A stretch of 64,000 bases of DNA from Nocardioides cavernae (GTDB taxonomy: Bacteria; Actinomycetota; Actinomycetes; Propionibacteriales; Nocardioidaceae), in assembly GCF_016907475.1 (NCBI RefSeq), contig NZ_JAFBCA010000001.1:2604001-2668000 (forward strand), written 5' to 3'. Shown here piece after piece: positions 1 through 8,296 of this stretch. Both the position numbers and the translations under genes were made by a program. The notes under the pieces are model-generated. The model saw nothing but the letters and a program-made list of their open reading frames with translations. It made no database searches and had not been told where the DNA came from. Position 1 is the stretch's first letter; each line of letters opens with the position of its first letter.

Positions 1-72
1 CGTGCGGATGACGAGGTCGGGGTCGTGCGCCTGCAGGGCGGGCCAGACGGTGGTGCGGTGGGGATCGCTCAT
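1..72 (-). CDS. VOC/glyoxalase-family protein, N-terminal fragment (cut by window edge)
   Basis: Only the first 24 codons are inside the window, read leftward from ATG at 72. The peptide begins MSDPHRTTVWPALQAHDP, and the TVWPxLxAxD opening is typical of PhnB/glyoxalase-like VOC proteins in actinobacteria. Its ATG overlaps the stop of the upstream AraC-type gene (ATGA), so the two are probably translationally coupled and the regulator may control it. The metal-binding and substrate residues lie outside the window, so the family call rests on the N-terminus and context alone. Confidence 0.55.
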   Translation of the reverse strand, partial: MSDPHRTTVWPALQAHDPDLVIRT

Positions 73-947
73 GGCCCCGATGCTGCCGCGACGCCCACCG
101 GCGCGCCTTGGACATTTGGGAACTCCGCGGCGAGCCAGGCCGACGGCCCGAGCCCGGCGAACTCGCGGAAGTCGCGCACCAGGTGCGACTGGTCGTAGTA
201 GCCCGTACGGGCGGCCACCTGCGCCAGCGACGCGCCCACGGACGCGGCGGCGACCACCTCGCGGCGCGCCGTGTCGAACCGGGCCAGCCGTTGCACGGTC
301 TTGGGTCCGTGGCCCGTCTCGGCCGTGAGCAGCTGGGTCAGCCGCCGACGGCTGTAGCCCACGGAGTCGGCGGCCTCGGCGACCGTTCGAGGGCTCGGGC
401 CGGTGAGCAGCCGCCAGGCCTCCTCGACCTCGGGGGACGGCCCCGGGTGGGAGGCGGCGCGGTCCGTGCGGTCGGCCAGGCGCAGCAGGAAGCGGTTCAC
501 CGCGGCGTACCTCCCGGGCCAGTCACCAGCCGCGTGCAGCTCCTCGACCACCCGGTCGACCTCGTCGCCGACCAGGTCGCGCGCGTCCCAGCTGCCGACC
601 GGGAGCGCGGAGGCCGGGACGCCGAGCAGGCGCCGCACGCCCACCGGGTGGAGGGTCAGCTGCACCCCGGCCCACCGGCCGGGCTGCTCCACCATCGCCG
701 CGCGGGTGTGCAGGCCGCCGAGGCTCACCCACTGCGCGTCGCGCACACCGGCGTCCCACGCCTCGGCGGTGGGCGCGGTGCGGAGGGGACGTTCCAAGCT
801 CAGCACAAGGGTCAGCCCGGCGGACGGGAGCCCGCGGTGGACGCCGGGGGCGAGGCCCTCGGCGGAGTAGCCGTACATCGCCAGGACGTGCGGGGCGAGC
901 GGCGCCGGGACCCGTGCCGCCGGCAGGTGCTCCCACGCCCCGACCAT
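69..947 (-). CDS. AraC-family transcriptional regulator
   Basis: A protein of about 292 residues with a C-terminal AraC-type double helix-turn-helix. The segments TVAEAADSVGYSRRRLTQL and LAQVAARTGYYDQSHLVRDF fit the two HTH units, followed by FAGLGPSAWLA. The N-terminal half resembles the ligand-sensing region of AraC regulators that sit next to VOC genes. I chose ATG 947, giving MVGAWEHLPAARV; a GTG at 983 in the same frame would add 12 arginine-rich residues and start 4 bp past the preceding gene's stop. The stop overlaps the downstream VOC start. The ligand is unknown. Confidence 0.85.
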   Translation of the reverse strand: MVGAWEHLPAARVPAPLAPHVLAMYGYSAEGLAPGVHRGLPSAGLTLVLSLERPLRTAPTAEAWDAGVRDAQWVSLGGLHTRAAMVEQPGRWAGVQLTLHPVGVRRLLGVPASALPVGSWDARDLVGDEVDRVVEELHAAGDWPGRYAAVNRFLLRLADRTDRAASHPGPSPEVEEAWRLLTGPSPRTVAEAADSVGYSRRRLTQLLTAETGHGPKTVQRLARFDTARREVVAAASVGASLAQVAARTGYYDQSHLVRDFREFAGLGPSAWLAAEFPNVQGAPVGVAAASGP

Positions 948-986
948 CCGCCGAGTGTGCCGCACCGGGCGGCGCGGCGTCACGCG

Positions 987-2144
987 TCAGCGAAGGGCGC
1001 GGGTCAGCACGCGGGCGGCGTTGGTGAAGCCGTACGCCTCGTCGCCCGGCTGGGCGGGCAGCCCGAGGCGGACCACCATCGTGCGCGTCGCGGGATCGAC
1101 GAGCAGCACCTGCCCGCCGAAGCCGAGCGCGGCGAAGACGTCGACGGGCGCCGACGGGGCGAGCTGTCCGGTCACCGGGTGCAGCGGCTGCCCCTGGGCG
1201 TCGACCGGGTCGGTCGCGCCGCGAAGGAGGCCGGGTCGGTTGAGCCACCACAGGTAGCCGTAGGCCGCGTTGTGGACCGACGAGGACCGCCCGACCGCGC
1301 GCCTGAGGTAGGCGGCGTCGAGGATGCGCTTGCCGCCGACCTTCCCGCTGTCGAGGTAGAGCCGGCCGAGGCGGGCGATGTCGAGGCACGTGGTGCGGAG
1401 GCCGTAGAAGACGGCGGCGTCGTCCGCGCGGTCGGTGATGAACGACGTCCTGGTCATGCCGAGCGGCTCGAAGAGGCGTTCGCGGGCGAACCTCGCCACG
1501 GGCATCCCGGTCGCCTTCTCCAGCACCGGCTCGAGCACCTGGATCGCGGCGTTGTTGTAGGCCCACGCGCTGCCGGGGGCGTACTGCTGCGGGAGCGAGA
1601 CGGCGTACTTCGTGCGGCTCCGGGCCGAGAGCAGCTCGGAGTAGTCCGTCTTGAACGACCAGAAGCGGCCGCTGTCGTTGGAGAGCAGGTTGCGCACCGT
1701 CACCGACTCCGACGCGGTGCCGCGCCACTGCGGCACGTAGGTCGAGACCGGGTCGTCGAGACGCAGGTCGCCGTCGCGGACCGCGATGCCGACCAAGGTG
1801 CTCGTGACCGACTTCGTGATCGAGAAGACCTCACGGGGTTCCTCGCGGGGCAGCTGCCAGTTCCACTCGCCGACGAGCTTGCCCTTGCGCAGGACCGCGA
1901 AGCAGGTGGAGTCGAGTCGCCGGGCCTCGGCCGCGCCACGCTGGACGGCCTTCGTGCGCAGGCCGAGTCGGGAGGGTGTCGCGACGGGCCAGCCCTCGAC
2001 CGCACGGGCGCCGGGCGCGGGTCGACCAGAGGACACGTCGACGGCCCCGGCGACGGCACCGGCGGTGCTCGTGGAGGTGCTGCCGGCGGCGAGCGACAGG
2101 GCGAGCAGGGCGGCGCCCAGCAGGCCCGGACGGCGGAGACTCAT
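987..2144 (-). CDS. Secreted serine hydrolase, beta-lactamase (class C/EstB) family
   Basis: 385 residues with an N-terminal signal sequence (about residues 1-30, hydrophobic core LLGAALLALSLAAG), so the product is predicted to be exported. The SxxK catalytic motif is SITK at 108-111 and the YxN motif is Y196-N-N198. Both define the class C beta-lactamase/DD-peptidase/esterase fold (Pfam Beta-lactamase). Such proteins act as esterases, DD-peptidases or lactamases and the substrate cannot be told from sequence. It starts 46 bp from the divergent pdxT gene and runs leftward toward the AraC gene. Confidence 0.88.
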   Translation of the reverse strand: MSLRRPGLLGAALLALSLAAGSTSTSTAGAVAGAVDVSSGRPAPGARAVEGWPVATPSRLGLRTKAVQRGAAEARRLDSTCFAVLRKGKLVGEWNWQLPREEPREVFSITKSVTSTLVGIAVRDGDLRLDDPVSTYVPQWRGTASESVTVRNLLSNDSGRFWSFKTDYSELLSARSRTKYAVSLPQQYAPGSAWAYNNAAIQVLEPVLEKATGMPVARFARERLFEPLGMTRTSFITDRADDAAVFYGLRTTCLDIARLGRLYLDSGKVGGKRILDAAYLRRAVGRSSSVHNAAYGYLWWLNRPGLLRGATDPVDAQGQPLHPVTGQLAPSAPVDVFAALGFGGQVLLVDPATRTMVVRLGLPAQPGDEAYGFTNAARVLTRALR

Positions 2145-2175
2145 GGGGCGTGAGCCTACGGCGAACCGGCGGTCC

Positions 2176-2181
2176 TAGGAT
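2176..2181 (+). promoter_or_regulatory. -10-like box for pdxT, leaderless arrangement
   Basis: TAGGAT lies 8 nt before the GTG start of pdxT, with no Shine-Dalgarno sequence between. In actinobacteria transcription starts about 7 nt after the -10 box, so the mRNA would begin at or next to the start codon. Confidence 0.5.
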
Positions 2182-2189
2182 CGGCGATC

Positions 2190-2786
2190 GTGAATCCGAC
2201 CATCGGCGTGCTCGCGCTGCAGGGCGACGTGCGCGAGCACCTCGCCGTCCTGCGGTCGCTGGGCGCGGACCCGATCTCCGTACGCCGTCCCGCCGAGCTC
2301 GCCGCCTGCGACGGCCTCGTCCTCCCGGGCGGCGAGTCCACGACGATGATCAAGCTGGCCAGGATCTTCGACCTGCTCGAGCCGCTGCGCGACGCCGTAC
2401 GCGGTGGGCTGCCCGCCTTCGGGACGTGCGCGGGGATGATCCTGCTCGCCGACCGCATCGAGGACGGCGCGGCGGGGCAGGAGACCGTCGGCGGCCTGCA
2501 CATCACGGTGCGCCGCAACGCCTTCGGCCGCCAGGTCGACTCCTTCGAGGAGGACCTCCACGTCGACGGGCTGGCCGACCCGGTGCGGGCGGTCTTCATC
2601 CGCGCCCCGTGGGTCGAGGCGATCGACGACGACGTCGAGGTGCTGGCCCGGGTGGAGGACGGGCCCGCCGCGGGTAGGATCGTCGCGGTCCGTCAAGGCC
2701 CCCTGATGGCGACCTCGTTCCATCCCGAGGTCGGCAGCGACGGCCGGGTGCACGGCATGTTCGTGGACCTGGTGCGCTCGGCGTGA
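2190..2786 (+). CDS. pdxT: Pyridoxal 5'-phosphate synthase glutaminase subunit PdxT
   Basis: 198 residues, the usual length. PdxT is a class I glutamine amidotransferase that hydrolyses glutamine and channels ammonia to PdxS for de novo PLP synthesis. The N-terminus [13 protein letters not shown] and the GGEST oxyanion motif (48-52) are diagnostic. The catalytic triad is visible as C80 (GTCAG) and H178/E180 (SFHPE). The start is GTG. yebC follows 34 bp downstream, the usual actinobacterial order, but pdxS, normally close upstream, is not in the window; the upstream neighbour is divergent. Confidence 0.95.
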   Translation: MNPTIGVLALQGDVREHLAVLRSLGADPISVRRPAELAACDGLVLPGGESTTMIKLARIFDLLEPLRDAVRGGLPAFGTCAGMILLADRIEDGAAGQETVGGLHITVRRNAFGRQVDSFEEDLHVDGLADPVRAVFIRAPWVEAIDDDVEVLARVEDGPAAGRIVAVRQGPLMATSFHPEVGSDGRVHGMFVDLVRSA

Positions 2787-2820
2787 CGGCGTACAGACGA
2801 AGCGACGGATAGAGGGACTC

Positions 2821-3606
2821 ATGTCAGGCCACTCCAAGTGGGCAACGACCAAGCACAAGAAGGCCGCGATCGACGCCAAGCGCGGCAAGCTCTTCGCGAA
2901 GCTGATCAAGAACATCGAGGTCGCGGCGAAGCAGGGCGGCGGCGACCCGGCCGGCAACCCGACGCTCTACGACGCCATCCAGAAGGCGAAGAAGAGCTCG
3001 GTCCCGAACAAGAACATCGACTCCGCGCTCAAGCGGGGCTCGGGTGCGGAGTCGGGCGGCGTCGACTACAAGGCGATCTCCTACGAGGTCTACGGCCCGC
3101 AGGGCGTCGCGATCCTCGTCGAGTGCCTCACCGACAACACCAACCGCGCCGCGATGGAGGTCCGCACTGCGGTCACCCGCAACGGCGGCACCATGGCCGA
3201 CCCCGGCTCGGTCTCGCGCCTGTTCACCCGCAAGGGGATCGTGGTCGTGCCCAAGTCGCAGGACCACGACGGCACCGTCCGTGAGGTCACCGAGGACGAC
3301 GTCCTCGAGGCAACCCTCGACGCCGGCGCCGAGGACGTCAACGACCTCGACGAGGCGTTCCAGGTGCAGAGCGAGGCCACCGACGTCGTCGCGGTCCGCA
3401 CGGCCCTGCAGGACGCCGGCATCGACTACGACTCCGCCGACGTGGAGTTCGTCCCGAGCCTCGAGATCCCGGTCGACGCCGACGGCGCCGGCAAGGTTCT
3501 CCACCTCGTCGACGCGCTCGAGGACCTCGACGACGTCCAGGACGTCTTCACCAACGTCGACATCCCCGCCGACGTGATGGCCGAGCTCGAGACCGCCGAC
3601 GCCTGA
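2821..3606 (+). CDS. yebC: YebC/PmpR-family protein
   Basis: 261 residues. The N-terminus [23 protein letters not shown] is the family signature, followed by [21 protein letters not shown] and the acidic C-terminal domains of the TACO1/YebC fold. Members bind DNA or act on translating ribosomes; recent work on YebC proteins supports relief of ribosome stalling, while older annotation calls them transcriptional regulators. It lies between pdxT and ruvC as in many actinobacteria, but here an inserted gene and two palindromes separate it from ruvC. Confidence 0.95.
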   Translation: MSGHSKWATTKHKKAAIDAKRGKLFAKLIKNIEVAAKQGGGDPAGNPTLYDAIQKAKKSSVPNKNIDSALKRGSGAESGGVDYKAISYEVYGPQGVAILVECLTDNTNRAAMEVRTAVTRNGGTMADPGSVSRLFTRKGIVVVPKSQDHDGTVREVTEDDVLEATLDAGAEDVNDLDEAFQVQSEATDVVAVRTALQDAGIDYDSADVEFVPSLEIPVDADGAGKVLHLVDALEDLDDVQDVFTNVDIPADVMAELETADA

Positions 3607-3642
3607 GCCTCCGGGGTCCTGTCCCGCCTCGACCGTCTGAGC

Positions 3643-3720
3643 CGCTGTAACGCCGGGTTAGTGCGACTACCCCATGTGGTGCTCCACCATGGGTACCCCC
3701 ACTAACCCGGCGTTACAGCG
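3643..3720. repeat. Palindromic element, copy 1 (21-bp inverted arms)
   Basis: Arms 3643-3663 and 3700-3720 are perfect inverted repeats (CGCTGTAACGCCGGGTTAGT and its complement). Inside is a second, imperfect stem (TACCCCATG against CATGGGTA). A nearly identical element lies at 4844-4923. The strand could fold into a long hairpin. It sits 36 bp after yebC and might also terminate its transcript, though no T-run follows. Confidence 0.9.
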
Positions 3721-3819
3721 CCGCGCGCTGACCACCACCCGTCCACAGCACGGTGCCGAACCACTGCATCCACAGGCGCGCTGCCCACTGCTCGCCGAGC
3801 GTCCGGCGACGCGCGGACG

Positions 3820-4863
3820 GTGGGTCGCATGTATCTCCCCGCCGTCGTCCTCATGGGCGCCCAGCACGGCCTGATCACCGCCGCACAGCTCACCCGCGCC
3901 GGCTTGGACCCGCACGACGTACGCCGTCTGCGCGAGGGTGGTCGCCTCGTGCGGCTCCGCCGCGGGGTGTACGTCGACTCCGACGCCTGGTCGGGCCTCG
4001 ATCCGTACCGCGCACAACCCATGCTGAGGATGCGCGCGGCCGGGCTCACGCTGACCTCGCGCGACTACGCCTACAGCCACGACTCGGCGGCCATCGTCCT
4101 GGGCATGGGCGCTCCCGACCCCCGCTCGGCGATCGTCCACGTCAGCCGGACCAAGGTCCACGGTGATGCCGTCCGTGCGGGCGTCAAGCACCACCTGGCG
4201 CCGTTCCGCGACATCGATCTCACGCACGTCGACGACCTCCGCCTGCTCGGCCACGCGAGGACTGCGCTCGACATGGCACGCGAGCACGGCCGCGCGCACG
4301 GACTCGCCGCGTGCGATGCCGCGCTCCGCGCGGGGGTGACGCGATCCGACCTGCTCGACGTGCTGTCGACCATGACCTCGTGGCCCCACAGCCGCTGCAT
4401 GCGGTGGTGCGTCGAGCACGCCGACGCCCTGGCCGAGAGCTACCTGGAGTCGCTCGTCCGCGACTTCGTCCTCGAGCTGGGCATCGGTCGACCAGAGCTG
4501 CAGTTCGGCCTGACGGACGGGCGCCGGACCGCGTTCGCCGATCTCCGCGTCCGGCGGCACCTGTTCGAGGCCGACGGGTTGCTGAAGTACGCGGAGGACA
4601 ACCCGAGCGGCAAGGAGCCCGCCGTGGTGCTCGCTGAGGAGAAGGAGCGCCACGACTTCCTGACCGGCTTCAAGCTCGGCGCGTCCCGGGTCACCTACCT
4701 CGACCTCTTCGCCCGTCGTCGCGCGGCGCTGGCCAGGGTGGCGCGCGAGTACGCCGACACCTGCGCCCGGTTCGGCACGGAGATCGACGACCTGGCGCCC
4801 TTCCGCGTGGAGCGCAGTCGCCCGCGGATCGTCCCGCCGGGGTCCGCTGTAACGCCGGGTTAG
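3820..4863 (+). CDS. AbiEi-antitoxin-domain protein with Vsr/DUF559-like C-terminus
   Basis: 347 residues. The N-terminal ~60 residues (HGLITAAQLTRAGLD, then LREGGRLVRLRRGVY) are the winged-helix of type IV AbiEi-like antitoxin-domain proteins. The C-terminal part has FEADGLLKY followed by EEKERHDFL and a hydrophobic VTYLDL strand, the layout of the DUF559/Vsr PD-(D/E)XK-like fold that such actinobacterial proteins often carry. No AbiEii toxin gene is adjacent, so an active toxin-antitoxin pair is not supported. The last residues SAVTPG and the stop are encoded inside the second palindrome. GTG 3820 is used; ATG 3829 is equally possible. Confidence 0.75.
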   Translation: MGRMYLPAVVLMGAQHGLITAAQLTRAGLDPHDVRRLREGGRLVRLRRGVYVDSDAWSGLDPYRAQPMLRMRAAGLTLTSRDYAYSHDSAAIVLGMGAPDPRSAIVHVSRTKVHGDAVRAGVKHHLAPFRDIDLTHVDDLRLLGHARTALDMAREHGRAHGLAACDAALRAGVTRSDLLDVLSTMTSWPHSRCMRWCVEHADALAESYLESLVRDFVLELGIGRPELQFGLTDGRRTAFADLRVRRHLFEADGLLKYAEDNPSGKEPAVVLAEEKERHDFLTGFKLGASRVTYLDLFARRRAALARVAREYADTCARFGTEIDDLAPFRVERSRPRIVPPGSAVTPG

Positions 4864-4923
4864 TGTCACTACCCACCCCCGAGCACCCCAGTGGGTACCA
4901 GCAGTAACCCGGCGTTACAGCGG
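4844..4923. repeat. Palindromic element, copy 2 (19-bp inverted arms)
   Basis: Arms 4844-4862 and 4905-4923 are perfect inverted repeats with the same core as copy 1 (CTGTAACGCCGGGTTA). The inner stem is TACCCAC against GTGGGTA. The loop differs from copy 1, so the family is defined by structure plus arm sequence. It overlaps the last codons of the preceding gene. Confidence 0.9.
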
Positions 4924-5022
4924 CGCGGGGGCGGGATCAGGCAGCGGATGACCGCGGGCTGCGGCGGGACGCGCCGCGTGTCGTACGACGTCGCGCAGCC
5001 GGCGCGGGTTAGCGTGATCGCA

Positions 5023-5036
5023 CGAACACATGTTCG
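5023..5036. promoter_or_regulatory. SOS box (LexA operator) of ruvCAB
   Basis: CGAACACATGTTCG is a perfect CGAAC-N4-GTTCG palindrome, matching the actinobacterial/Bacillus LexA consensus CGAAC(N4)GTTCG. It ends 24 nt before the ruvC start. Control of ruv genes by LexA is established in mycobacteria. Confidence 0.85.
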
Positions 5037-5060
5037 GACGAGACCGACGGCGGAAGGGGT

Positions 5061-5624
5061 GTGCGCGTGCGCGTGCTCGGCATCGACCCCGGCCTGACCC
5101 GGTGTGGCGTCGGGGTGGTCGACGGCAGCGTCGGCCGGCCGCTGACGATGGTCGACGTCGGCGTGGTGCGCACGAGCTCGACGCTCCCGATCGCCGAGCG
5201 GCTGGTCACCATCGAGAAGGGCCTCGACGCCTGGATCGAGGAACACCGGCCCGACGCGGTCGCGGTGGAGCGGGTCTTCGCCCGCTCCGACTCCAGCACC
5301 ATCATGGGCACCGCGCAGGCCAGCGGCATCGCGCTCGTCGTCGCCGCGCGACGCGGGCTGCCGATCGCCATGCACACCCCGAGCGAGGTGAAGGCCGCCG
5401 TGTCCGGCAACGGGCGCGCCGACAAGGCGCAGGTGGGGGCCATGGTCGTCCGCATCCTGCGGCTGTCCGAGCTCCCCAAGCCCGCCGACGCCGCAGACGC
5501 GCTCGCGCTGGCCATCACCCACCTCTGGCGCGGCTCGGCGCACACCCGGCTCGAGGCCGCCGCGGCACAGGCCCGGGCGCAGGCCCGCGCACACCAGAAG
5601 CAGACACCGATGAGGACCCGATGA
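5061..5624 (+). CDS. ruvC: Crossover junction endodeoxyribonuclease RuvC
   Basis: 187 residues. RuvC resolves Holliday junctions by symmetric nicking together with the RuvAB branch-migration motor. The RNase H-fold opening VLGIDPGLTRCG carries catalytic D9, VERVFARSD supplies a catalytic Glu, and AADALALAITHLW holds the C-terminal acidic residues. GTG 5061 follows a GGAAGGGG ribosome-binding site. An SOS box lies just upstream and ruvA overlaps the stop (ATGA), so the three ruv genes form one damage-inducible operon. Confidence 0.96.
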   Translation: MRVRVLGIDPGLTRCGVGVVDGSVGRPLTMVDVGVVRTSSTLPIAERLVTIEKGLDAWIEEHRPDAVAVERVFARSDSSTIMGTAQASGIALVVAARRGLPIAMHTPSEVKAAVSGNGRADKAQVGAMVVRILRLSELPKPADAADALALAITHLWRGSAHTRLEAAAAQARAQARAHQKQTPMRTR

Positions 5625-6223
5625 TCGCCTTCGTCCGCGGCGAGGTCGCCGCCGTCACCCTGTCCAGCGCCGTGCTCGAGGTCGGCGGCGTCGGCCTCGA
5701 GCTGATGTGCACGCCCGGCACCCTCGCCACGCTCCGCGTCGGCCGGCCCGCGACTCTGCCCACCAGCATGGTCGTGCGCGAGGACAGCCTGACGATCTTC
5801 GGCTTCCTCGACGACGACGAGAAGTCGATCTTCGAGATCGTCCAGACCGCGTCCGGGGTCGGCCCCAAGGTCGCGCAGGCGATCGTCGCGGTGATGAGCC
5901 CCGACGACGTACGCCGTGCCATCACGACCGAGGACGTCAAGGCGCTGACCCGGGTCCCGGGGATCGGGCAGAAGGGCGCCCAGCGCATCATCCTCGAGCT
6001 CAAGGACCGCATCGGCCCGCCGGTGGGCGTGCACCACCCGGCGTCGGCCGCCGTTCCAGCCACCGAAGCGTGGCGCGACCAGGTGCAGCAGGGCCTCGTC
6101 GGGCTGGGCTGGTCGGCCAAGGAGTCGGAGAAGGCGGTCGAGGCCGTCGCCCCCGACGCCGGCGACGCCCCCGACGTCGGCGCACTGCTGCGCGCCGCCC
6201 TCCGCGCACTGAGCAAGGCGTGA
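5621..6223 (+). CDS. ruvA: Holliday junction branch migration protein RuvA
   Basis: 200 residues, ATG overlapping the ruvC stop. RuvA is the tetrameric scaffold that binds the four-way junction and recruits RuvB. The OB-fold start [12 protein letters not shown], the helix-hairpin-helix signatures [10 protein letters not shown] and [18 protein letters not shown], and the C-terminal RuvB-binding domain ([16 protein letters not shown]) are all present in order. Confidence 0.96.
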   Translation: MIAFVRGEVAAVTLSSAVLEVGGVGLELMCTPGTLATLRVGRPATLPTSMVVREDSLTIFGFLDDDEKSIFEIVQTASGVGPKVAQAIVAVMSPDDVRRAITTEDVKALTRVPGIGQKGAQRIILELKDRIGPPVGVHHPASAAVPATEAWRDQVQQGLVGLGWSAKESEKAVEAVAPDAGDAPDVGALLRAALRALSKA

Positions 6224-6236
6224 GGCGGGTACGACG

Positions 6237-7334
6237 ATGAACTGGGACGACACCGACGAGGACACCGACGACGTCGAGCTGACCGAGGCCGAGCTGGGTC
6301 ACCTGCAGCGGCTGACCGACGCCGAGGCCGACGGCGACGACCGCGCGGTCGACGCGGCGCTGCGCCCCAAGACGCTCGACGAGGTCGTCGGGCAGGCGCG
6401 CGTACGCGACCAGCTGGGGCTGGTCCTCGAGGCGGCCCGCCGCCGGGGCCGGGCGCCCGACCACGTGCTGCTCTCCGGTCCGCCCGGGCTCGGCAAGACC
6501 ACGCTCGCGATGATCATCGCCGCCGAGATGAGCACGCCGCTGCGGCTCACGAGCGGCCCGGCGATCACCCACGCCGGCGACCTCGCCGCGATCCTGTCGG
6601 GCCTCAACGACGGCGACGTCCTCTTCGTCGACGAGATCCACCGGATGTCGCGGCCGGCCGAGGAGATGCTCTACATGGCGATGGAGGACTTCCGGGTCGA
6701 CGTCGTCATCGGCAAGGGTCCGGGGGCGACCGCCATCCCGCTGGAGATCCCGCCGTTCACCCTCGTCGGCGCCACCACCCGCGCCGGCCTCCTGCCCGGC
6801 CCGTTGCGAGACCGGTTCGGCTTCACCGCCCACCTCGAGTTCTACGAGCCCCACGAGCTCGACCAGATCGTGCACCGCTCCGCGGGGTTGCTCGGCGTGC
6901 ACCTCACCTCCGAGGGCTCCAGCGAGATCGCCTCGCGCTCGCGCGGCACCCCCCGCATCGCCAACCGCCTGCTGCGCCGGGTCCGCGACTACGCCCAGGT
7001 GCGCGCCGACGGGGTGCTGAGCCTGCCGGTCGCCCAGGCTGCGCTCGACCTGTTCGAGGTCGACGAGTCGGGCCTCGACCGGCTGGACCGTGCCGTGCTC
7101 GACGTGCTGTGCCGACGCTTCGGCGGGGGACCGGTCGGGGTCTCCACCCTGGCCGTCGCGGTCGGCGAGGAGCGCGAGACGGTCGAGGAGGTCGCCGAGC
7201 CGTTCCTGGTCCGGATGGGGATGCTCGCGCGCACGCCCCGCGGGCGGGTCGCGACGCCCGCGGCATGGCACCACCTCGGCCTCACGCCGCCGCCAGTCCC
7301 GACCGTCGACTCGACCCTCTTCGACGACGTGTGA
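6237..7334 (+). CDS. ruvB: Holliday junction branch migration helicase RuvB
   Basis: 365 residues. RuvB is the AAA+ hexameric motor that drives branch migration. Walker A is GPPGLGKTT (81-89), Walker B LFVDEIHR (D132, E133), sensor 1 GATTRAG, and the arginine-finger region follows in PGPLRDRFG. The C-terminal winged helix ends in [17 protein letters not shown]. An acidic N-terminal extension (DDTDEDTDD) of about 20 residues precedes the core. It lies 13 bp after ruvA. Confidence 0.97.
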   Translation: MNWDDTDEDTDDVELTEAELGHLQRLTDAEADGDDRAVDAALRPKTLDEVVGQARVRDQLGLVLEAARRRGRAPDHVLLSGPPGLGKTTLAMIIAAEMSTPLRLTSGPAITHAGDLAAILSGLNDGDVLFVDEIHRMSRPAEEMLYMAMEDFRVDVVIGKGPGATAIPLEIPPFTLVGATTRAGLLPGPLRDRFGFTAHLEFYEPHELDQIVHRSAGLLGVHLTSEGSSEIASRSRGTPRIANRLLRRVRDYAQVRADGVLSLPVAQAALDLFEVDESGLDRLDRAVLDVLCRRFGGGPVGVSTLAVAVGEERETVEEVAEPFLVRMGMLARTPRGRVATPAAWHHLGLTPPPVPTVDSTLFDDV

Positions 7335-7402
7335 GGGCGGTCGGGACACCCGCGTAGACTCCACGCGCTCCCGCACCCGACCCCTCGAGGAGAGCCCCGA
7401 CC

Positions 7403-7699
7403 GTGAACGACCTTGCTGCACTTCTGCCCCTGGTAGCCATCCTGGCCCTCTTCTGGTTCATGGTGGTCCGCCCCCAGCAGCGCCGGCAGAAGGACGTCGT
7501 CCGCCTCCAGCAGAGCATCGAGGTCGGCCAGCGCGTGATGATGTCGTCGGGCATCTACGGCACCGTGGTCTCGCTCACCGACGACCGCGCCCGTCTCGAG
7601 ATCGCGCCCGGCACCCAGATCGACATCGCCCGCGCCGCGATCGCCAAGGTCGACGAGCCGCTCGAGCAGCCCGGCCCCGACGCGCGCGACGATGCCTGA
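7403..7699 (+). CDS. yajC: Preprotein translocase subunit YajC
   Basis: 98 residues with one N-terminal transmembrane helix (LLPLVAILALFWFMVV) and the family motif RPQQRRQKDVVRLQQSIEVGQRVM. YajC is a small inner-membrane partner of the SecDF complex. GTG start with GGAGAG upstream; a TAGACT box at 7355-7360 could be its -10. Its end overlaps the start of apt by 8 bp. secD and secF, which usually lie between yajC and apt in actinobacteria, are missing here. Confidence 0.92.
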   Translation: MNDLAALLPLVAILALFWFMVVRPQQRRQKDVVRLQQSIEVGQRVMMSSGIYGTVVSLTDDRARLEIAPGTQIDIARAAIAKVDEPLEQPGPDARDDA

Positions 7700-8240
7700 C
7701 CGTCGTACGGCCCAGGAGGCGCTGCAGCGCCTGACGGTCGACGTGCCCGACTGGCCGGAGAAGGGCGTGACGTTCAAGGACATCACCCCCGTCCTCGCCG
7801 ACCACCACGCGTTCTCCGCGATCATCACCGCGCTGGCCGCCGCCGGTCGTGACGACCACGGCACCGTCGTCGTCGACAAGGTCGTCGGCATGGAGGCGCG
7901 CGGGTTCATCCTCGCCGCACCCGTGGCGCTCGCGCTCGGCATCGGCTTCGTGCCGGTCCGCAAAGCGGGCAAGCTGCCGCGGGCTGCACACGCGGTGTCG
8001 TACTCCCTGGAGTACGGCGAGGCGACGCTCGAGGTGCACAAGGACGCGATCGCGCCGGGCGAGCGCGTCCTGATGGTCGACGACGTGCTGGCGACCGGCG
8101 GCACGGCTGTCGCGACGCGACAGCTCATCGAGGCCTGCGGCGGCGTCGCGACCGGCGCCACGGTGCTGATGGAGCTGTCGTTCCTCGACCCCCGGTCGAT
8201 GACCGGCGACCTCCCGATCGCCACGCTGCTCACGATCTGA
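7692..8240 (+). CDS. apt: Adenine phosphoribosyltransferase
   Basis: 182 residues. Apt salvages adenine to AMP using PRPP. The PRPP-binding loop is VLMVDDVLATGGTA, and the family motifs FKDITPVL, EARGFILAAPVALALG and RKAGKLPRA are present. It overlaps yajC and precedes rel, an order conserved in actinobacteria. A Met at the overlap gives a normal-length N-terminus. Confidence 0.95.
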   Translation: MPDRRTAQEALQRLTVDVPDWPEKGVTFKDITPVLADHHAFSAIITALAAAGRDDHGTVVVDKVVGMEARGFILAAPVALALGIGFVPVRKAGKLPRAAHAVSYSLEYGEATLEVHKDAIAPGERVLMVDDVLATGGTAVATRQLIEACGGVATGATVLMELSFLDPRSMTGDLPIATLLTI

Positions 8241-8250
8241 CCACATCCAC

Positions 8251-8268
8251 CCCCGTCCACGCACGGGG
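8251..8268 (+). terminator. Short hairpin after apt, possible weak terminator
   Basis: CCCCGT and ACGGGG form a 6-bp stem around a 6-nt loop, followed only by TT. It lies 11 nt after the apt stop and before the rel promoter. Weak by length and T-run. Confidence 0.35.
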
Positions 8269-8284
8269 TTGCCCGAGTCCTCAC

Positions 8285-8290
8285 TAGACT
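8285..8290 (+). promoter_or_regulatory. -10 box of rel, leaderless arrangement
   Basis: TAGACT lies 6 nt before the ATG of rel. There is no Shine-Dalgarno sequence between them, so the transcript most likely begins at the start codon. Confidence 0.55.
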
Positions 8291-8296
8291 GGGCCA

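Noticed and set aside
108..2153. 681-codon rightward open frame
   Set aside because: It is antisense to the AraC and beta-lactamase-family genes and has Arg/Gly/Val-rich composition without any motif.
3820..4863. Complete type IV toxin-antitoxin operon
   Set aside because: Only the AbiEi-like gene is present; no nucleotidyltransferase toxin lies on either side.
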